Below, one piece after another: positions 59,101 to 64,000 of a stretch of DNA of 64,000 bases. Location: assembly GCA_009741485.1 (NCBI GenBank), contig CM019236.1, positions 60,305,608-60,369,607 of the forward strand, in the 5' to 3' direction. Position 1 is the first letter of the stretch. Every line of letters begins with the position of its first letter. The translations under genes were made by a program, and so were the position numbers. The notes under the pieces were generated by a model. That model did no database searches. It was given only the letters and a program-made list of their open reading frames with translations, and had not been told where the DNA came from. The DNA is from Malurus cyaneus samueli. Its lineage: Eukaryota > Chordata > Aves > Passeriformes > Maluridae.

Positions 59101-62100
59101 GAAATTATTACAATTTGGCCATGCAATTTCATAAGTAAAAGTTAGAGTAAGAACTGTAGAATACATCAAAACATAAAGGCTACACAGGGTGGTTCAAAAA
59201 AGGAATGCTATTTTAATGGCTACACTCTCTGCAAAAAGGGGCTGTGTATGTCTTTTCGGGTTCTGGAACACGTTGGTTATGAAATGCAGGGTTACATAAG
59301 TAATATGAGACATTATAGTATAAAACCTATCTTTCTTAAAACTATTTCAAATTATAGGCCTTATCCCACCATTTTCAATTCCTAAGGACCACCTTACATC
59401 ACAACTTTATTCCATCATTAAAAGAAAGCAAAACAATCTCAAGCTTTAGAGCAAGACTAAAATGAGTCAGCTTTTTTAACTGCTCAATAAATTCAGGAGT
59501 GATTAAATACTTACATTATGATGACTGCTGCTCTGCTTCAAGAGGCTAACTGGCTCAAAGATACAAATCACTTTTCCGTAAGAAGCTGCAATCTAAAGCA
59601 ATACATATTTAAACACACAAAGAAACAAGCTATTGAACCAACAAGAATAAAATGCAAATAGTTGATTTTACTTTTAACCCTGCCTGTAGATAAATTTGAA
59701 ACTAACATCCATATTTCTTTTTTTGATAATAGAAAAATGACATCTACCAAAAATCATGAAGCTAGTGTTGTCAATAATAAAAATACAATCCTTAACCAAC
59801 ATGAGGAAACGTGAGACATTGCACAAAAGTTTTTGTTGGGCAAGAAAGCACATCGCCATACAAATAGAAACACCAAAACAGCGCAAGTCACATCCTCAAG
59901 ACAATGGAACCAAAAAGCTCAAAAATCCGGCACATCTACATAGAACCACCTAAATATCAAAAACAAAGAACCAACATCAATCAAACACCCACTCAAAAGC
60001 ACAAATAAAATTACTCCTAAAGGTTAACATAAAATAGTTCAAAAAAAGTTGCAATATGGTCAGTTTTAATCTGTGTTTGAAAGTCTTATTATTTGAGGTG
60101 GTTATTATCCACCTCAAACCTGCATTAAGACAAAATAAAACAGTCTTTGATCTCAAGACATGTATATAAAAGCAACCCCAGAAGACTTGCTTGGAAGAGC
60201 CAAAACAAGCCAAATGCAAGTTAAAGACCTCAGGCAGAGAGCCTGAGAGAACTGTCATATGACAAGGTTGCCAAAAAGTATTCTGAATTACAGATTTACA
60301 AAAATTAAGGAGTTTGCATAGGTCATGCATAATGGACATCCTGAATTCTGAAGTGACAGCTGTTGTTAAAAGGAGAACATCTACAGATACGATATGCTGT
60401 AATAATCAATTTCCTATTTCTGTAAAATTCCGACTTAGTAAGTACCTATGTTTTCCTTCAACAATAAAAAAATTAGATTCACTTGATAAAATATATTTTG
60501 CTTTCAGTATCAACCAAAAATCTTGGGAAAAAACCCTAAACCATCATACCTAAGATCTATATAAATACAAAGATTAATATAGATCCTAAAATCCACAGAT
60601 CCACAGCTTTAAGAGAAACCTCTACATTAGAAGAACAGATAGTTAAATAAATTTCTATCCTACTAACAATCTAAACATCAGTCTGACCCAAAAATGCCAA
60701 GAATAATTTTGTCACATTTGCAAGGAAAAAGTTTCTTCAGGCATTTTGCATCTCAGACTAGTATCTACCCTCTTTAATTCTCTTTCACTACCTCACTTAC
60801 TGTTTTGTTCTCTAATAATTCCATTCCACATTCAACAGCAAAATTTTATATAAACTCATTTTGATTAACTTTTTCCCTATTTTATCCTTAGTGGATTTTA
60901 AGGACAAACTAAGATCATATGCATTCCAATATGCTCAACTTGCAGTGTCCAGAGCAACTGCTACCCCTGAAACTTTCCACCAGCTTTCACAATGATACAG
61001 CCACTCAGCCCTCGTCCTCACTGAGCTGCATGCCACCAAAAAGAATAATGGCAATTAGTGTTTTGAAGAATTCCTCAAACTACCACAATAATCATCCAAA
61101 CAGCAAACAAACATCTATGATAGTCCCAAGCTGTGGTATCAAAAATGTGATGTGCAGGGAAGTCTTACTCAACAGGAGGGCAGTACAGTCATCCTTGATG
61201 ACAGAGACAAAGGGATTGAGAGCACCCTCAGCAAGTTCCTGGACAACACAAGGCTATATGGGGCAGGTAACACGCTGAAAGGAAGGGATGCCATCCAGAG
61301 GGATCTTGGTAGGCTGCAGAGGTGGGACTGTGCAAACATCATGTACATCAACAAAGGCCAAGGGCAAGGTCCTACACCTGGGTCAGGAAAATCAATACTG
61401 ACTATCAATACAGACTAGGGAAATTAACAGAACAAGAGCAGCCCTGTGGACATGGATTCGGGGGTACTGGTGAACAAAAAACTGCTCATGAGCTGGCAGA
61501 AAGTGTTTGTACTACACAAAGCCAACCCTGGCCTGGACTGGTTCAAAAGAAGGGTGGCCAGTAGGGTGAGGGGGTGATTTTCCATCCCTAATGAGACATC
61601 ACATAAAGTACGAAATCCAGTGTCCCCAGAACCAAAAAGACACAGACATGTTGGGTCCAAAGAAGGGACACAAAAATGGTCAGATCTGTCTGCTATGAAG
61701 ACATACTGAGAGCATTGGAATTGTACAACACTCTGACAAACCAAAGAGGAAACTTTGGTGTGTGTCAGTACTGATGAAGAAGGTCTCAGAAAAAATTCCA
61801 CCCTTTCAAGAGTGACCTGTAAATGTTTTGATCAGTCTGGTCAATAAGCAAATGCCTAGCCATTCACTGCTTAGTACTTCAGCACCCTGCAAACACATCC
61901 AGTTTCCTGACAGCAAACAATACTAACCTCCAGACTTGACCTCATAGGTCTACTTAAGAAATTAAAAAATTCTGATGCTTAATAAGCCTTACAGGGTGAT
62001 ATACTCATATGTGTTAATTTACAATTCAAGGACAATTTGTCATTTAAATGCACACAGAATTGGTATCATGCAACCAAAATGACCTTGCAAATTTACAGAA

Positions 62101-63271
62101 ATAATGCCCAGTAAACTCAAAAAAAACCTCCTGGTTAAAAGCATCCAAGAAGAGAAACCCAAGTAGACTTCATGGCTATGAGGTGCCAGAGACACACAGA
62201 AAAACGATTTCCTCATTTGCACTTGTGTTCCTTCACTACCACTGCAAGAGTTTATCGCTCAAACACTAAAAAGCACAAACAGGGAGTGGCTGGGGTTTCA
62301 TCAGCAGAGTTTGCATGTAAACACAAACTGGTTTCCATCAACATCTTGCCTCAAAATGGACATCCATATGTAACCAAAGCTCTCATTAGCTCATAAGGCT
62401 TGTAGTAATGTGCAGAAAGTGGACACTACCTCCTCATGAGGACAGGCTTAAACAAAAAGAGCAGAAAATCCTGCTTTCATGAACAAATATTTATCCAGAC
62501 ATAGTTCCTACTGAATTGGTTAATAATCTCAGTGTGATGTTCCAATGGGCATTTACCTGGTTATTTCCATTTCACTCTGACCGAAAAATTAGGAAAAAGC
62601 TTTGTTAAAAGGACTTAAAGCCCAACATTATCTAAAATACATCTCTGATGCAGACCAATCCACAAAGAACAAAAGCTAAGAATTCAAGAAAGTAAGCCCT
62701 GTCCAAGAGAGGCTTCATGAACTACTTGAAACGGATTACATGCTTCTAGATGATCTGAAAGCAATTTTTGTGGAAGCACTCGCCTCCTGCCAGCCACTTA
62801 CATGTCAAAGCATGTCCATGACATGCCCAGAAGTGTACAGCTACAGTGAATAAATTACTTTAGCATCCAACTTAGTCATCTTTTAGACCAATTCCTGCCA
62901 TGTCCTCTGTTTAGCCCTGAATCCACAGCCTTCTGTACAGTCCCACCTATCTTCTACAACCATTTATCAATATCTATGGTTACTATTTCACATTTATTGT
63001 GCTGCTCACAAGTGAAGACAGAAAGCAATGAGTCATTTTACTCTTCTTTCTAGTGTATTTACTTTAACTTGCAAGTATCCATATTCCAGAGCAGGTGCAC
63101 AACGTGACATCACTGCAACATTATTAGAAACACTGCTCTACATACCTTCCCCTGTTGCATTGAACAGTCCACACATCCCACTTGAATGTTTCCATGTTTT
63201 GCTCCAGGGATTATCTGTAATCTTTCAAAGTCAGTCCCCAGTACCACAATATCACATCCTGATGCGTATGC
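1899..63271 (-). CDS. DMXL1: DMXL1 (Dmx-like 1, rabconnectin-3 alpha type), exons 2-44, 5' end outside window
   Basis: A very large WD40-repeat protein. The family (yeast Rav1, fly Dmx, vertebrate DMXL1/DMXL2) works with WDR7 and ROGDI-type partners to assemble V1 onto V0 of the vacuolar H+-ATPase on endosomes, lysosomes and vesicles. In the sequence, 43 minus-strand coding blocks are bounded by AG/GT sites and follow the known protein order: N-terminal WD40 region, Rav1-type core (motifs WSELRAMGVGWWVRN and NDPLDAAIFYLAMKKKAVIW), acidic and Ser-rich linkers, and a C-terminal propeller (GAQDGSVRMFEW, GSAEGNIK). Summed coding length is about 9,050 nt, near 3,045 residues once the missing exon 1 (about 30 residues) is added. 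The C-terminus KNDVKFM distinguishes it from DMXL2. Frame breaks lie in exons 30 and 36, and exon 4 is damaged; all other exons are open. No other gene is seen in the window. Confidence 0.95.
2502..2719 (-). CDS. DMXL1: DMXL1 exon 43
   Basis: 218 nt, phase 1 to phase 0: CHDSGATVLAYAPKHQLLIS, GGRKGFTCVIDLRQKQQQQL and EEYFVTGSAEGNIK. Two WD40 blades; a Gln run (QKQQQQ) marks a variable turn. The donor is AAG|GTATTA. Confidence 0.96.
3758..3810 (-). CDS. DMXL1: DMXL1 exon 42
   Basis: 53 nt, phase 2 to phase 1: NICLWDTLVSPTNSLVH, a WD strand ending in LWDT. The acceptor is TTTTTTCTACAG and the donor ATG|GTAAGT. A 135-codon plus-strand reading frame overlapping it is judged spurious. Confidence 0.94.
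4165..4450 (-). mobile_element. CR1 LINE 3' fragment
   Basis: It matches, in reverse orientation, the 3' end of avian CR1: GGAAGGGGTCTTGAAGGATC, TAGTCCACCC, CCACCTCTCAAAGAACCTGT TCCAG and TTTTTCCTGATGTTCAGTCT are all diagnostic. It lies in intron 41. Reading frames here on either strand are remnants, not genes. Confidence 0.85.
4715..4806 (-). CDS. DMXL1: DMXL1 exon 41
   Basis: 92 nt, phase 0 to phase 2: TWQCHNKTANDFVFISSSSL then IATAGFSSDN. The acceptor is TTTTTCAG and the donor CAG|GTAAAA. Confidence 0.95.
4882..4901. repeat. GGTAA pentamer tandem repeat
   Basis: About four copies of AAGGT/GGTAA just upstream of exon 41 in gene orientation. Simple sequence. Confidence 0.8.
5266..5358 (-). 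CDS. DMXL1: DMXL1 exon 40
   Basis: 93 nt, phase 0 at both ends: FGIVDADGYISLYQTNWKCC then PLTGTSPKPYL. The donor is TTG|GTAAGA. Confidence 0.95.
5528..5655 (-). CDS. DMXL1: DMXL1 exon 39
   Basis: 128 nt, phase 1 to phase 0: LTGAQDGSVRMFEWGHAQQI, then RVTRMRFNYQGNK. A textbook WD40 blade (GAQDGSVRMFEW). Confidence 0.96.
6147..6207 (-). CDS. DMXL1: DMXL1 exon 38
   Basis: 61 nt, phase 0 to phase 1: MLKKAINNVRRMASHPTLPY. The donor is ATT|GTAAGT. It follows a 4.1-kb intron. Confidence 0.94.
6208..10294 (-). other. DMXL1 intron 37
   Basis: 4.1 kb. Apart from the possible CR1 scrap near 7325 I see only AT-rich unique sequence. The short reading frames at 6418, 8606 and 9551 have no recognisable features. 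Confidence 0.7.
7325..7460 (-). mobile_element. possible old CR1 fragment
   Basis: The short match GGTCGGAGAAGACCTTTAAT CATTGAATCCAAC resembles the reversed CR1 3' end. The remainder is too diverged to be sure. In the 4.1-kb intron 37. Confidence 0.5.
10295..10436 (-). CDS. DMXL1: DMXL1 exon 37
   Basis: 142 nt, phase 2 to phase 0: ADDFLVIHARDDLVNVQGTT, then NPGTPINMPWLGSTQTGRGA. A loop between blades. The donor is GTG|GTAAGT. Confidence 0.95.
10540..10662 (-). CDS. DMXL1: DMXL1 exon 36, one-base insertion near the acceptor
   Basis: It encodes RNCIAIASSHDIQELDVSAI then LATQIYTWVDDDTEIENKG, a WD40 blade. From the acceptor CCCCAG|GCAAATCCGAAAC the frame is one base out: the family reads A-N-R-N-C, needing AATCG where AATCCG stands. 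The length of 123 nt should be 122 by phase. The acceptor adjoins a homopolymer of at least 16 A/T bases (10669-10684), so a sequencing slip is plausible. Confidence 0.9.
11290..11376 (-). CDS. DMXL1: DMXL1 exon 35
   Basis: 87 nt, phase 0 at both ends: ETDLGYPGGKARIIHKESDI then ITAFAVNK. The donor is AAG|GTGAGT. It opens the C-terminal WD40 domain. Confidence 0.95.
12708..12770 (-). CDS. DMXL1: DMXL1 cassette exon (63 nt, 21 codons)
   Basis: Exactly 63 nt in phase 0: SLEEHNETMKNSVAEEPIIN then K. It is preceded by a long T-rich tract ending GAAG and followed by AAG|GTACAT. Exon 33 (CLNE) joins exon 35 (IETDLGYPGG) in frame without it, so inclusion is optional. From memory, human DMXL1 isoforms differ by 21 residues, which would fit; this needs checking. 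It carries no WD40 signature and is a charged linker before the last propeller. Confidence 0.75.
13914..14031 (-). CDS. DMXL1: DMXL1 exon 33
   Basis: 118 nt, phase 2 to phase 0: ALSVKRLWQYLVKQEEVQET then FIRNIFTKKRCLNE. The donor GAG|GTTCGT is non-consensus at positions 3 and 4. A second donor nine bases on (ATG|GTATAT) would add three in-frame codons. The weak donor sits just before the cassette exon. Confidence 0.93.
15108..15309 (-). CDS. DMXL1: DMXL1 exon 32
   Basis: 202 nt, phase 1 to phase 2: LPVSSPICHAVLKTLQRWEQ, VLLRRLELYGGPPQQFIS and LLRHKTLLEPTNTPF. The donor is CAA|GTGAGT. Confidence 0.95.
15530..16806 (+). mobile_element. CR1 LINE fragment, 3' half of ORF2 to 3' end
   Basis: About 1.3 kb of CR1 in plus orientation. 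It begins at the reverse-transcriptase region (CAGATCCTCCTCGAAGCTGT) and passes AAGAGCAACCAATGTCCTCT, GATGCACTGGAGGGAAGGGA TGCCA and CTGGGCTGCATCAAAAGAAG. It ends in the typical 3' tail CTTTAAAGGTCCCTTCC then TGATTCCATGA. There are many indels and stops, so the element is dead. It sits antisense in DMXL1 intron 31. Confidence 0.93.
17154..17239 (-). CDS. DMXL1: DMXL1 exon 31
   Basis: 86 nt, phase 2 to phase 1: WSLMRLAMVQLVLHNLKIFY then PFAGHDLS. The acceptor is TTTCTTGTTAG and the donor CAG|GTAATA. Confidence 0.94.
17572..17704 (-). CDS. DMXL1: DMXL1 exon 30, frame break near its 5' end
   Basis: Acidic linker exon. The first codons read PFLPSS and the rest, in a different frame, reads YDSEESQESDEDEDIDGDMF and then HNQEHSNSNSY. 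The length is 133 nt, but the phases of exons 29 and 31 demand a length of 3n+2. So one base is missing, or two are extra, at about 17684-17692 (sequence AAGTGAGGTGGA). Splice sites TTTTTAG and CAG|GTAAAT are intact. Confidence 0.88.
18676..18839 (-). CDS. DMXL1: DMXL1 exon 29
   Basis: 164 nt, phase 1 to phase 0. A variable linker (DGEKQQKHYRLASTTSPKES) leads into the conserved FIPPELSIWDYFIAK. The donor is AAG|GTAATT. Confidence 0.94.
19642..19767 (-). other. exon-like block, 42 open codons, unassigned
   Basis: In intron 28 on the gene strand. A 30-base pyrimidine tract ending CTCTTCAG is followed by 126 open bases beginning ATG (MYSGESEHSLLRDSDNQYHS and on to ENDSPNEMQNYFR) and a modest donor AGG|GTAGAG. 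Read in the phase imposed by exon 28 it meets a stop after about 14 codons. It would thus act as a poison exon unless exon 28 ends differently. No known DMXL1 segment matches it. Confidence 0.35.
19905..19959. repeat. TTG microsatellite and poly(T) run
   Basis: A short (TTG)n tract followed by about 22 T residues in intron 28. Low-complexity sequence only. Confidence 0.85.
20938..21529 (+). mobile_element. ERV-type solo LTR, copy 1
   Basis: A 592-bp element with TG..CA ends and near-matching 5-bp flanks (ACTAC before, CCTAC after), which indicates insertion by an integrase. It carries a TATA-like TACATAAAG near 21208, a poly(A) signal ATTAAA at 21399-21404, and the passage GTAGAGTTAATT typical of LTRs widespread in birds. 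No retroviral coding sequence adjoins it. It is antisense to DMXL1 in intron 28. Confidence 0.88.
23525..23765 (-). mobile_element. CR1 LINE 3' fragment, diverged
   Basis: Reversed CR1 pieces in the right order: CCTGGTCCAACCGCACACTC, then GAAACTCCAAAACCTCTCTA GGCCCC, then TTCAGTTGGAGCTTC. In the large intron 28. Confidence 0.7.
25357..25605 (-). CDS. DMXL1: DMXL1 exon 28
   Basis: 249 nt, phase 1 at both ends: TALIRLLNSAGEEAQPGLTV, LLCEILTAVYLSLFIHGLAT and MWSAIFGGGAHTTSR. A helical, hydrophobic, highly conserved segment. The donor is CTG|GTAAGT. It is followed by the 6.5-kb intron. Confidence 0.96.
27078..27205 (-). CDS. DMXL1: DMXL1 exon 27
   Basis: 128 nt, phase 2 to phase 1: NQFTGTVYQTVLLTQHHSLR then TPNTSPAQWP. 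The donor is CCAG|GTATCT. Confidence 0.94.
27379..27455 (-). CDS. DMXL1: DMXL1 exon 26
   Basis: 77 nt, phase 0 to phase 2: IYVMHTLAASLSACIYQCLC then DGHSY. The donor is CAG|GTAAAG. Confidence 0.95.
28664..28855 (-). CDS. DMXL1: DMXL1 exon 25
   Basis: 192 nt, phase 0 at both ends: IPLLFACTASAKTVVANPLL then NLTHDILHAIINLDSPPHPD. The acceptor is TTTTTAG and the donor AAG|GTATGT. Confidence 0.95.
29133..30223 (-). CDS. DMXL1: DMXL1 exon 24
   Basis: 1,091 nt, phase 1 to phase 0, fully open. It starts with FNFYNYLRTHPLLLRRHF and AHLKAGCPMLALEVLSKMPK. A long acidic Ser-rich linker follows, including the repeated pattern DWSQP (three copies). It closes with RACLKILTVELRTLSTGYEV and SYCILHGSHGGGLASVRMEL. 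The DWSQP repeats may be short linear interaction motifs (inference). Confidence 0.97.
31122..31356 (-). CDS. DMXL1: DMXL1 exon 23
   Basis: 235 nt, phase 0 to phase 1: LEKLHDIQLALVIARLYESE, then DPFLRSMAYWILEDYSKALD. The exon ends in an acidic DEG turn. The donor is GAG|GTAAGA. Confidence 0.96.
32114..32279 (-). CDS. DMXL1: DMXL1 exon 22
   Basis: 166 nt, phase 2 to phase 0: SQKDTKMTQFFGNNFTEDRW, then RKAALKNAFSLLGKQRFEHS and LKDAVEV. Helical repeats of the Rav1-type core. Confidence 0.96.
32950..33047 (-). CDS. DMXL1: DMXL1 exon 21
   Basis: 98 nt, phase 0 to phase 2: VAKAAFQRNNDPLDAAIFYL then AMKKKAVIWGLYR. Rav1-core helices. The donor is CAG|GTATTC. Confidence 0.96.
34214..34383 (-). CDS. 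DMXL1: DMXL1 exon 20
   Basis: 170 nt, phase 1 to phase 0: FHSVAEEELLSMLPAVQKGD, then WSELRAMGVGWWVRN and LRKCIEK. The WxxLRxMGVGWWVRN motif is the most diagnostic piece of the Rav1 family core. Confidence 0.96.
35657..35767 (-). CDS. DMXL1: DMXL1 exon 19
   Basis: 111 nt, phase 1 at both ends: GETLDECGLKFLLAVRLHTF then HRAQLLHQ. This is the start of the helical Rav1-type core conserved to yeast. Confidence 0.95.
36308..38005 (-). CDS. DMXL1: DMXL1 exon 18 (large exon)
   Basis: 1,698 nt, phase 1 at both ends, fully open. It starts HLSSSSIYPVCRAPYLLATS with the WD strand GKVRFWRCRV and contains EDGSHILTVGIGSKLYMFGQ and WVRDGILVVGMDCEMHVYSQ. A Ser/Thr-rich regulatory segment follows (TLTRSMTSLAQKLSGKRSAS), then YHPYQLLELMDLGKVRRAKA and an acidic linker. 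It ends in the Rav1-type region SLPGLTRMEQMSLMALADTI. The Ser-rich basic stretch looks like a phosphorylation-prone loop (inference). Confidence 0.97.
38627..38851 (-). CDS. DMXL1: DMXL1 exon 17
   Basis: 225 nt, phase 1 at both ends. A variable acidic start (DENIGSNPPEEAP) is followed by SPFTQKYRACRANLQSTSRL and VEIISVKPSAG. The donor is GCAG|GTTTGT. Confidence 0.94.
40116..40232 (-). CDS. DMXL1: DMXL1 exon 16
   Basis: 117 nt, phase 1 at both ends: NGFSEKFYLIVIEYTQNRSL then LHMWHLHLKSIPVSI. The donor is ATAG|GTAAGC. A WD40 strand with the 'MW' closing signature. Confidence 0.94.
41888..41990 (-). CDS. DMXL1: DMXL1 exon 15
   Basis: 103 nt, phase 0 to phase 1: HGRKTQLFHVFQEDFILNKQ followed by a Lys/Glu/Ser-rich variable tail. 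The donor is CTG|GTAAAG. Confidence 0.93.
42292..42381 (-). CDS. DMXL1: DMXL1 exon 14
   Basis: 90 nt, phase 0 at both ends: KYVGEVFNIISQQSTARPGC then IIELDAITEL. The acceptor is TTTCTAAACAG and the donor CTT|GTAAGA. Confidence 0.95.
42913..43034 (-). CDS. DMXL1: DMXL1 exon 13
   Basis: 122 nt, phase 1 to phase 0: AYCNSPSACFVASDGQHLRL then YQAVIDAKKLLCELSNPEIS. The donor is TCT|GTAAGT. Confidence 0.95.
43542..44226 (-). CDS. DMXL1: DMXL1 exon 12
   Basis: 685 nt, phase 0 to phase 1. It encodes VSFVSRIPVAFPTGDANSLC, SIFTPNVMMISKHADGSLNQ, and ends AWLPTLIPSYCLG. It covers several WD40 blades (KHADGSLNQW, YSELILWRVDPVG) with a Ser/Gln-rich loop between them. Open throughout. Confidence 0.96.
44317..44508 (-). 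CDS. DMXL1: DMXL1 exon 11
   Basis: About 192 nt in phase 0, covering KAAPYSSLLPLSSA, EVLLSEWNKNADMLFSIHPM and LLVWHVDWLDEYQPGMFRQV then Q. The donor is CAG|GTACTT. The acceptor is weak: GAG after a T-rich tract at 44508, with an upstream in-frame alternative at about 44545. It is separated from exon 12 by only 90 bp. Confidence 0.88.
45107..45399 (-). CDS. DMXL1: DMXL1 exon 10
   Basis: It begins DIPLLPSITSLSLGENEEKS and runs through FVVHWLNNKELHFTLSMEVF into an acidic linker. Two donors are possible. GAAG|GTAAAA (low end 45187) is conventional in position but leaves phase 1, which does not fit exon 11. CAG|GTGAAG (low end 45107) adds about 27 residues and keeps the frame, so it is preferred here. 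The exact 3' boundary is uncertain. Confidence 0.8.
45840..45900 (-). mobile_element. possible CR1 scrap
   Basis: GCCCTTTGGGACACCACTAC resembles the reversed CR1 ORF2 'ACACCACT' region. Very short and uncertain. Confidence 0.25.
46869..47421 (+). mobile_element. ERV-type solo LTR, copy 2 (5' end trimmed)
   Basis: Same family and orientation as the copy at 20938. Shared passages include GTAGAGTTAATTTTC, GGATTTGTGCTGAACA, CAGAGATGTTTTTGTTATTG, AAGGCCTTTTCTGC and GGAGACAGCTGGGACAGGTG. It ends GGGTTAAACCATTACA. The first 20 or so bases are missing and no target duplication is evident. In DMXL1 intron 9. Confidence 0.88.
48554..48722 (-). CDS. DMXL1: DMXL1 exon 9
   Basis: 169 nt, phase 0 to phase 1. 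It encodes LNLRHFRRGRRRSGAVVAHT, a strongly basic segment, then HANALCHFHIAASINPAT. The acceptor is TTTCTGCAG and the donor ACAG|GTAAGA. Confidence 0.95.
50178..50218 (-). repeat. direct repeat containing the exon 8 splice donor
   Basis: The 15-base block TCAATTCTTACCTCT occurs twice, 25 bases apart, so GTAAGAATTG is present both at the exon 8 boundary and inside the intron. Confidence 0.9.
50214..50403 (-). CDS. DMXL1: DMXL1 exon 8
   Basis: 190 nt, phase 2 to phase 0. It encodes AVCNVLLTCCKDNVCRLWAE, then a loop with FTNNFKRN, ending VQSALE. The donor GAG|GTAAGAATTG is repeated almost exactly 25 nt further into the intron. Confidence 0.95.
51771..51946 (-). CDS. DMXL1: DMXL1 exon 7
   Basis: 176 nt, phase 0 to phase 2. 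It starts DDCLVKVWYN and ends FSWRKTSKFMP plus two bases of Arg. It includes the conserved stretch ELDFSFVYLAHPRSVNAFSW. The acceptor is TTTTTTCCCCACAG. Confidence 0.95.
54510..54576 (-). CDS. DMXL1: DMXL1 exon 6
   Basis: 67 nt that completes the split Lys codon and encodes TASQVCLMKFSPDGEFFATA then GK. This is a clear WD40 'SPDGEFFATAG' strand. The donor AAG|GTAAGC is strong. Confidence 0.95.
56754..56886 (-). CDS. DMXL1: DMXL1 exon 5
   Basis: 133 nt, enters in phase 1 and leaves in phase 2. It encodes GTRLLTGSSCLQLWSN, an acidic loop, then GEWRCIWQCK. The donor is CAA|GTAAGA. Typical WD40 strand pattern. Confidence 0.93.
57375..57452 (-). CDS. DMXL1: DMXL1 exon 4, degraded or mis-sequenced
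   Basis: The 3' part encodes AHNLTWDPT(G), the family motif, followed by donor ACAG|GTATAA. The joining residue matches exon 5 in phase. Upstream, the expected QWQKxGQFFLxSI region is recognisable only in pieces (CCAGTG, CAGAAGAATG, GGCAATTC). Every frame is broken, with a TAG directly before AHN. Candidate acceptors lie after 57452 (TTTTACCAG) and 57447 (TGCAG). A third, ATAG before 57402, would leave a frame-compatible 28-nt mini-exon. The block is either decaying, mis-assembled, or spliced in shortened form. Confidence 0.5.
58561..58600. repeat. 18-bp tandem duplication
   Basis: GAGCATAAGAACTCACAT occurs at 58561-58578 and again at 58583-58600. A recent small duplication in intron 3. Confidence 0.9.
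59515..59592 (-). CDS. DMXL1: DMXL1 exon 3
   Basis: 78 nt, phase 0 at both ends, 26 codons: IAASYGKVICIFEPVSLLKQ followed by SSSHHN. The donor AAT|GTAAGT is strong. It continues the first propeller. Confidence 0.92.
59593..63145 (-). other. DMXL1 intron 2
   Basis: 3.6 kb. It carries the CR1 fragment at 61120 and a scrap near 62430. The rest is unrecognised. Confidence 0.7.
61120..61805 (+). mobile_element. CR1 LINE ORF2 fragment
   Basis: Plus-strand CR1: ATTGAGAGCACCCTCAGCAA, AAGGGATGCCATCCAGAGGG, AAGGCCAAGGGCAAGGTCCT and GGTTCAAAAGAAGGGTGGCC. The 3' end is lost or scrambled. A further scrap (CCTCATGAGGACAGGCTTAA) lies at about 62430-62455. In DMXL1 intron 2. Confidence 0.9.
63146..63271 (-). 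CDS. DMXL1: DMXL1 exon 2
   Basis: 126 nt, phase 0 at both ends. It encodes AYASGCDIVVLGTDFERLQI and then a stretch ending CVDCSMQQGK, part of the first N-terminal WD40 blade. The acceptor is TTTAG-type and the donor AAG|GTATG. The initiator Met and roughly 29 residues must lie in exon 1 beyond base 64000. Confidence 0.95.
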
Positions 63272-64000
63272 CTAAAGTATATATAGAAAAAAAATAAAAT
63301 TAAAAACAACCCAAAGAAAACAAACCCCAAGAATAATGTAAAGCTTTATCTACTTACAGTGTGACAGTGAAGTATGAAGCAGTATAGTACATGCATCTAT
63401 CCATGTAAAACACTACACAGTCAGAAGAACAGAGGTATTTGCAGAGATCATACAGATGTCTACAATTTTAAACTAAACACTAGAAGTGGCAAATTACTCT
63501 TTCTCCGTGCTTATGAGAGCATAATACTTGTGCAACAAGTGTTCTGTGATAGAAAAGGAAAAAGAAAAATGGAGATACAAAAACATCTAAATGAAAAGTT
63601 AAAGCAAAAAAAACAAAGTTCTTGTAAAGCAGAAAAAGGTAATATATTCTTAGTAGGAGACAGAGACTCTCAGAAAGCTTTCTCATGGATTTTCTGAAAT
63701 TTCTGAAAAGAGGAAAAGAAGGTGGAGGACTAAAGGGAGCTAAAGTTTTACTAGAACATTTAGTAAGGAGTTTGTACTGGAAAAATTCAAAAGGATATCA
63801 AAATTAAGTATAGTTATACAAAAGCAAGTTTCAAGAGCAGAACAGTCTCACAGAAACTGAAGACAGATTTCCATATAGTGATAAAAATGACCGTGCCTTA
63901 CAACCAAATCTGCTATTTTCTAATATATTAAATAAAAACTGTTCACTTGAATAAAAAGCAGAATAACAGATGGCTAGATATATAAATTTCAAATCTGATG
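63272..64000 (-). other. part of DMXL1 intron 1
   Basis: Sequence upstream of exon 2. No exon 1, CpG island or promoter is visible, so the transcription start lies beyond the window. Confidence 0.75.

Noticed and set aside
60919..61801. Reading frames of 79-125 codons on both strands
   Set aside because: Mostly CR1 ORF2 remnant read in wrong frames.
1899..63271. Assignment to DMXL2
   Set aside because: The C-terminus, exon 2 and the linkers fit DMXL1; DMXL2 has a different ending.
1..64000. Operons, CRISPR arrays, phage or plasmid systems
   Set aside because: The window is a single intron-rich vertebrate gene; no such structures are present.
1..64000. tRNA, rRNA or snoRNA genes in introns
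   Set aside because: No convincing box or cloverleaf pattern was seen by eye; a covariance search would be needed to exclude them.

Overview
The window is a stretch of vertebrate, almost certainly avian, nuclear DNA. It is AT-rich and intron-rich, and it carries CR1 LINE fragments and two ERV-type solo LTRs of a kind familiar from bird genomes. No bacterial, plasmid or phage features are present.

One gene fills nearly the whole window on the minus strand: DMXL1 (Dmx-like 1), the larger subunit type of the rabconnectin-3/RAVE complex that promotes V-ATPase assembly. I traced 43 coding segments (numbered exons 2 to 44, assuming one short coding exon 1 beyond base 64000) from 63271 down to the stop codon at 1899-1901. 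Splice sites and phases agree across nearly all junctions. Together with the missing first exon they give about 3,045 residues, the usual family length. The C-terminus (ending near KNDVKFM) and the lineage-specific linkers fit DMXL1 rather than its paralogue DMXL2. Human chromosome 5 genes of this region are Z-linked in birds, so a Z origin is likely, but this is inferred.

Layout, high to low coordinates: intron 1 (63272-64000); N-terminal WD40 region, exons 2-17 (63271-38627); the large exon 18 (38005-36308); Rav1-type core, exons 19-23 (35767-31122); acidic and serine-rich exon 24 plus exons 25-29 (30223-18676); acidic linker exon 30 (17704-17572); exons 31-33; a 63-nt cassette exon (12770-12708); C-terminal WD40 propeller, exons 35-44 (11376-1899); then the 3' UTR with poly(A) signals near 435 and 243.

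Two exons (30 and 36) carry a net single-base frame error against otherwise intact coding sequence, and exon 4 is badly degraded or mis-sequenced. Either the sequence holds indel errors or this copy is beginning to decay. Other items of note are an unannotated exon-like block with excellent splice signals in the 6.5-kb intron, a 90-bp intron that stays open in frame, and a duplicated splice donor. I found no clearly new biological system.
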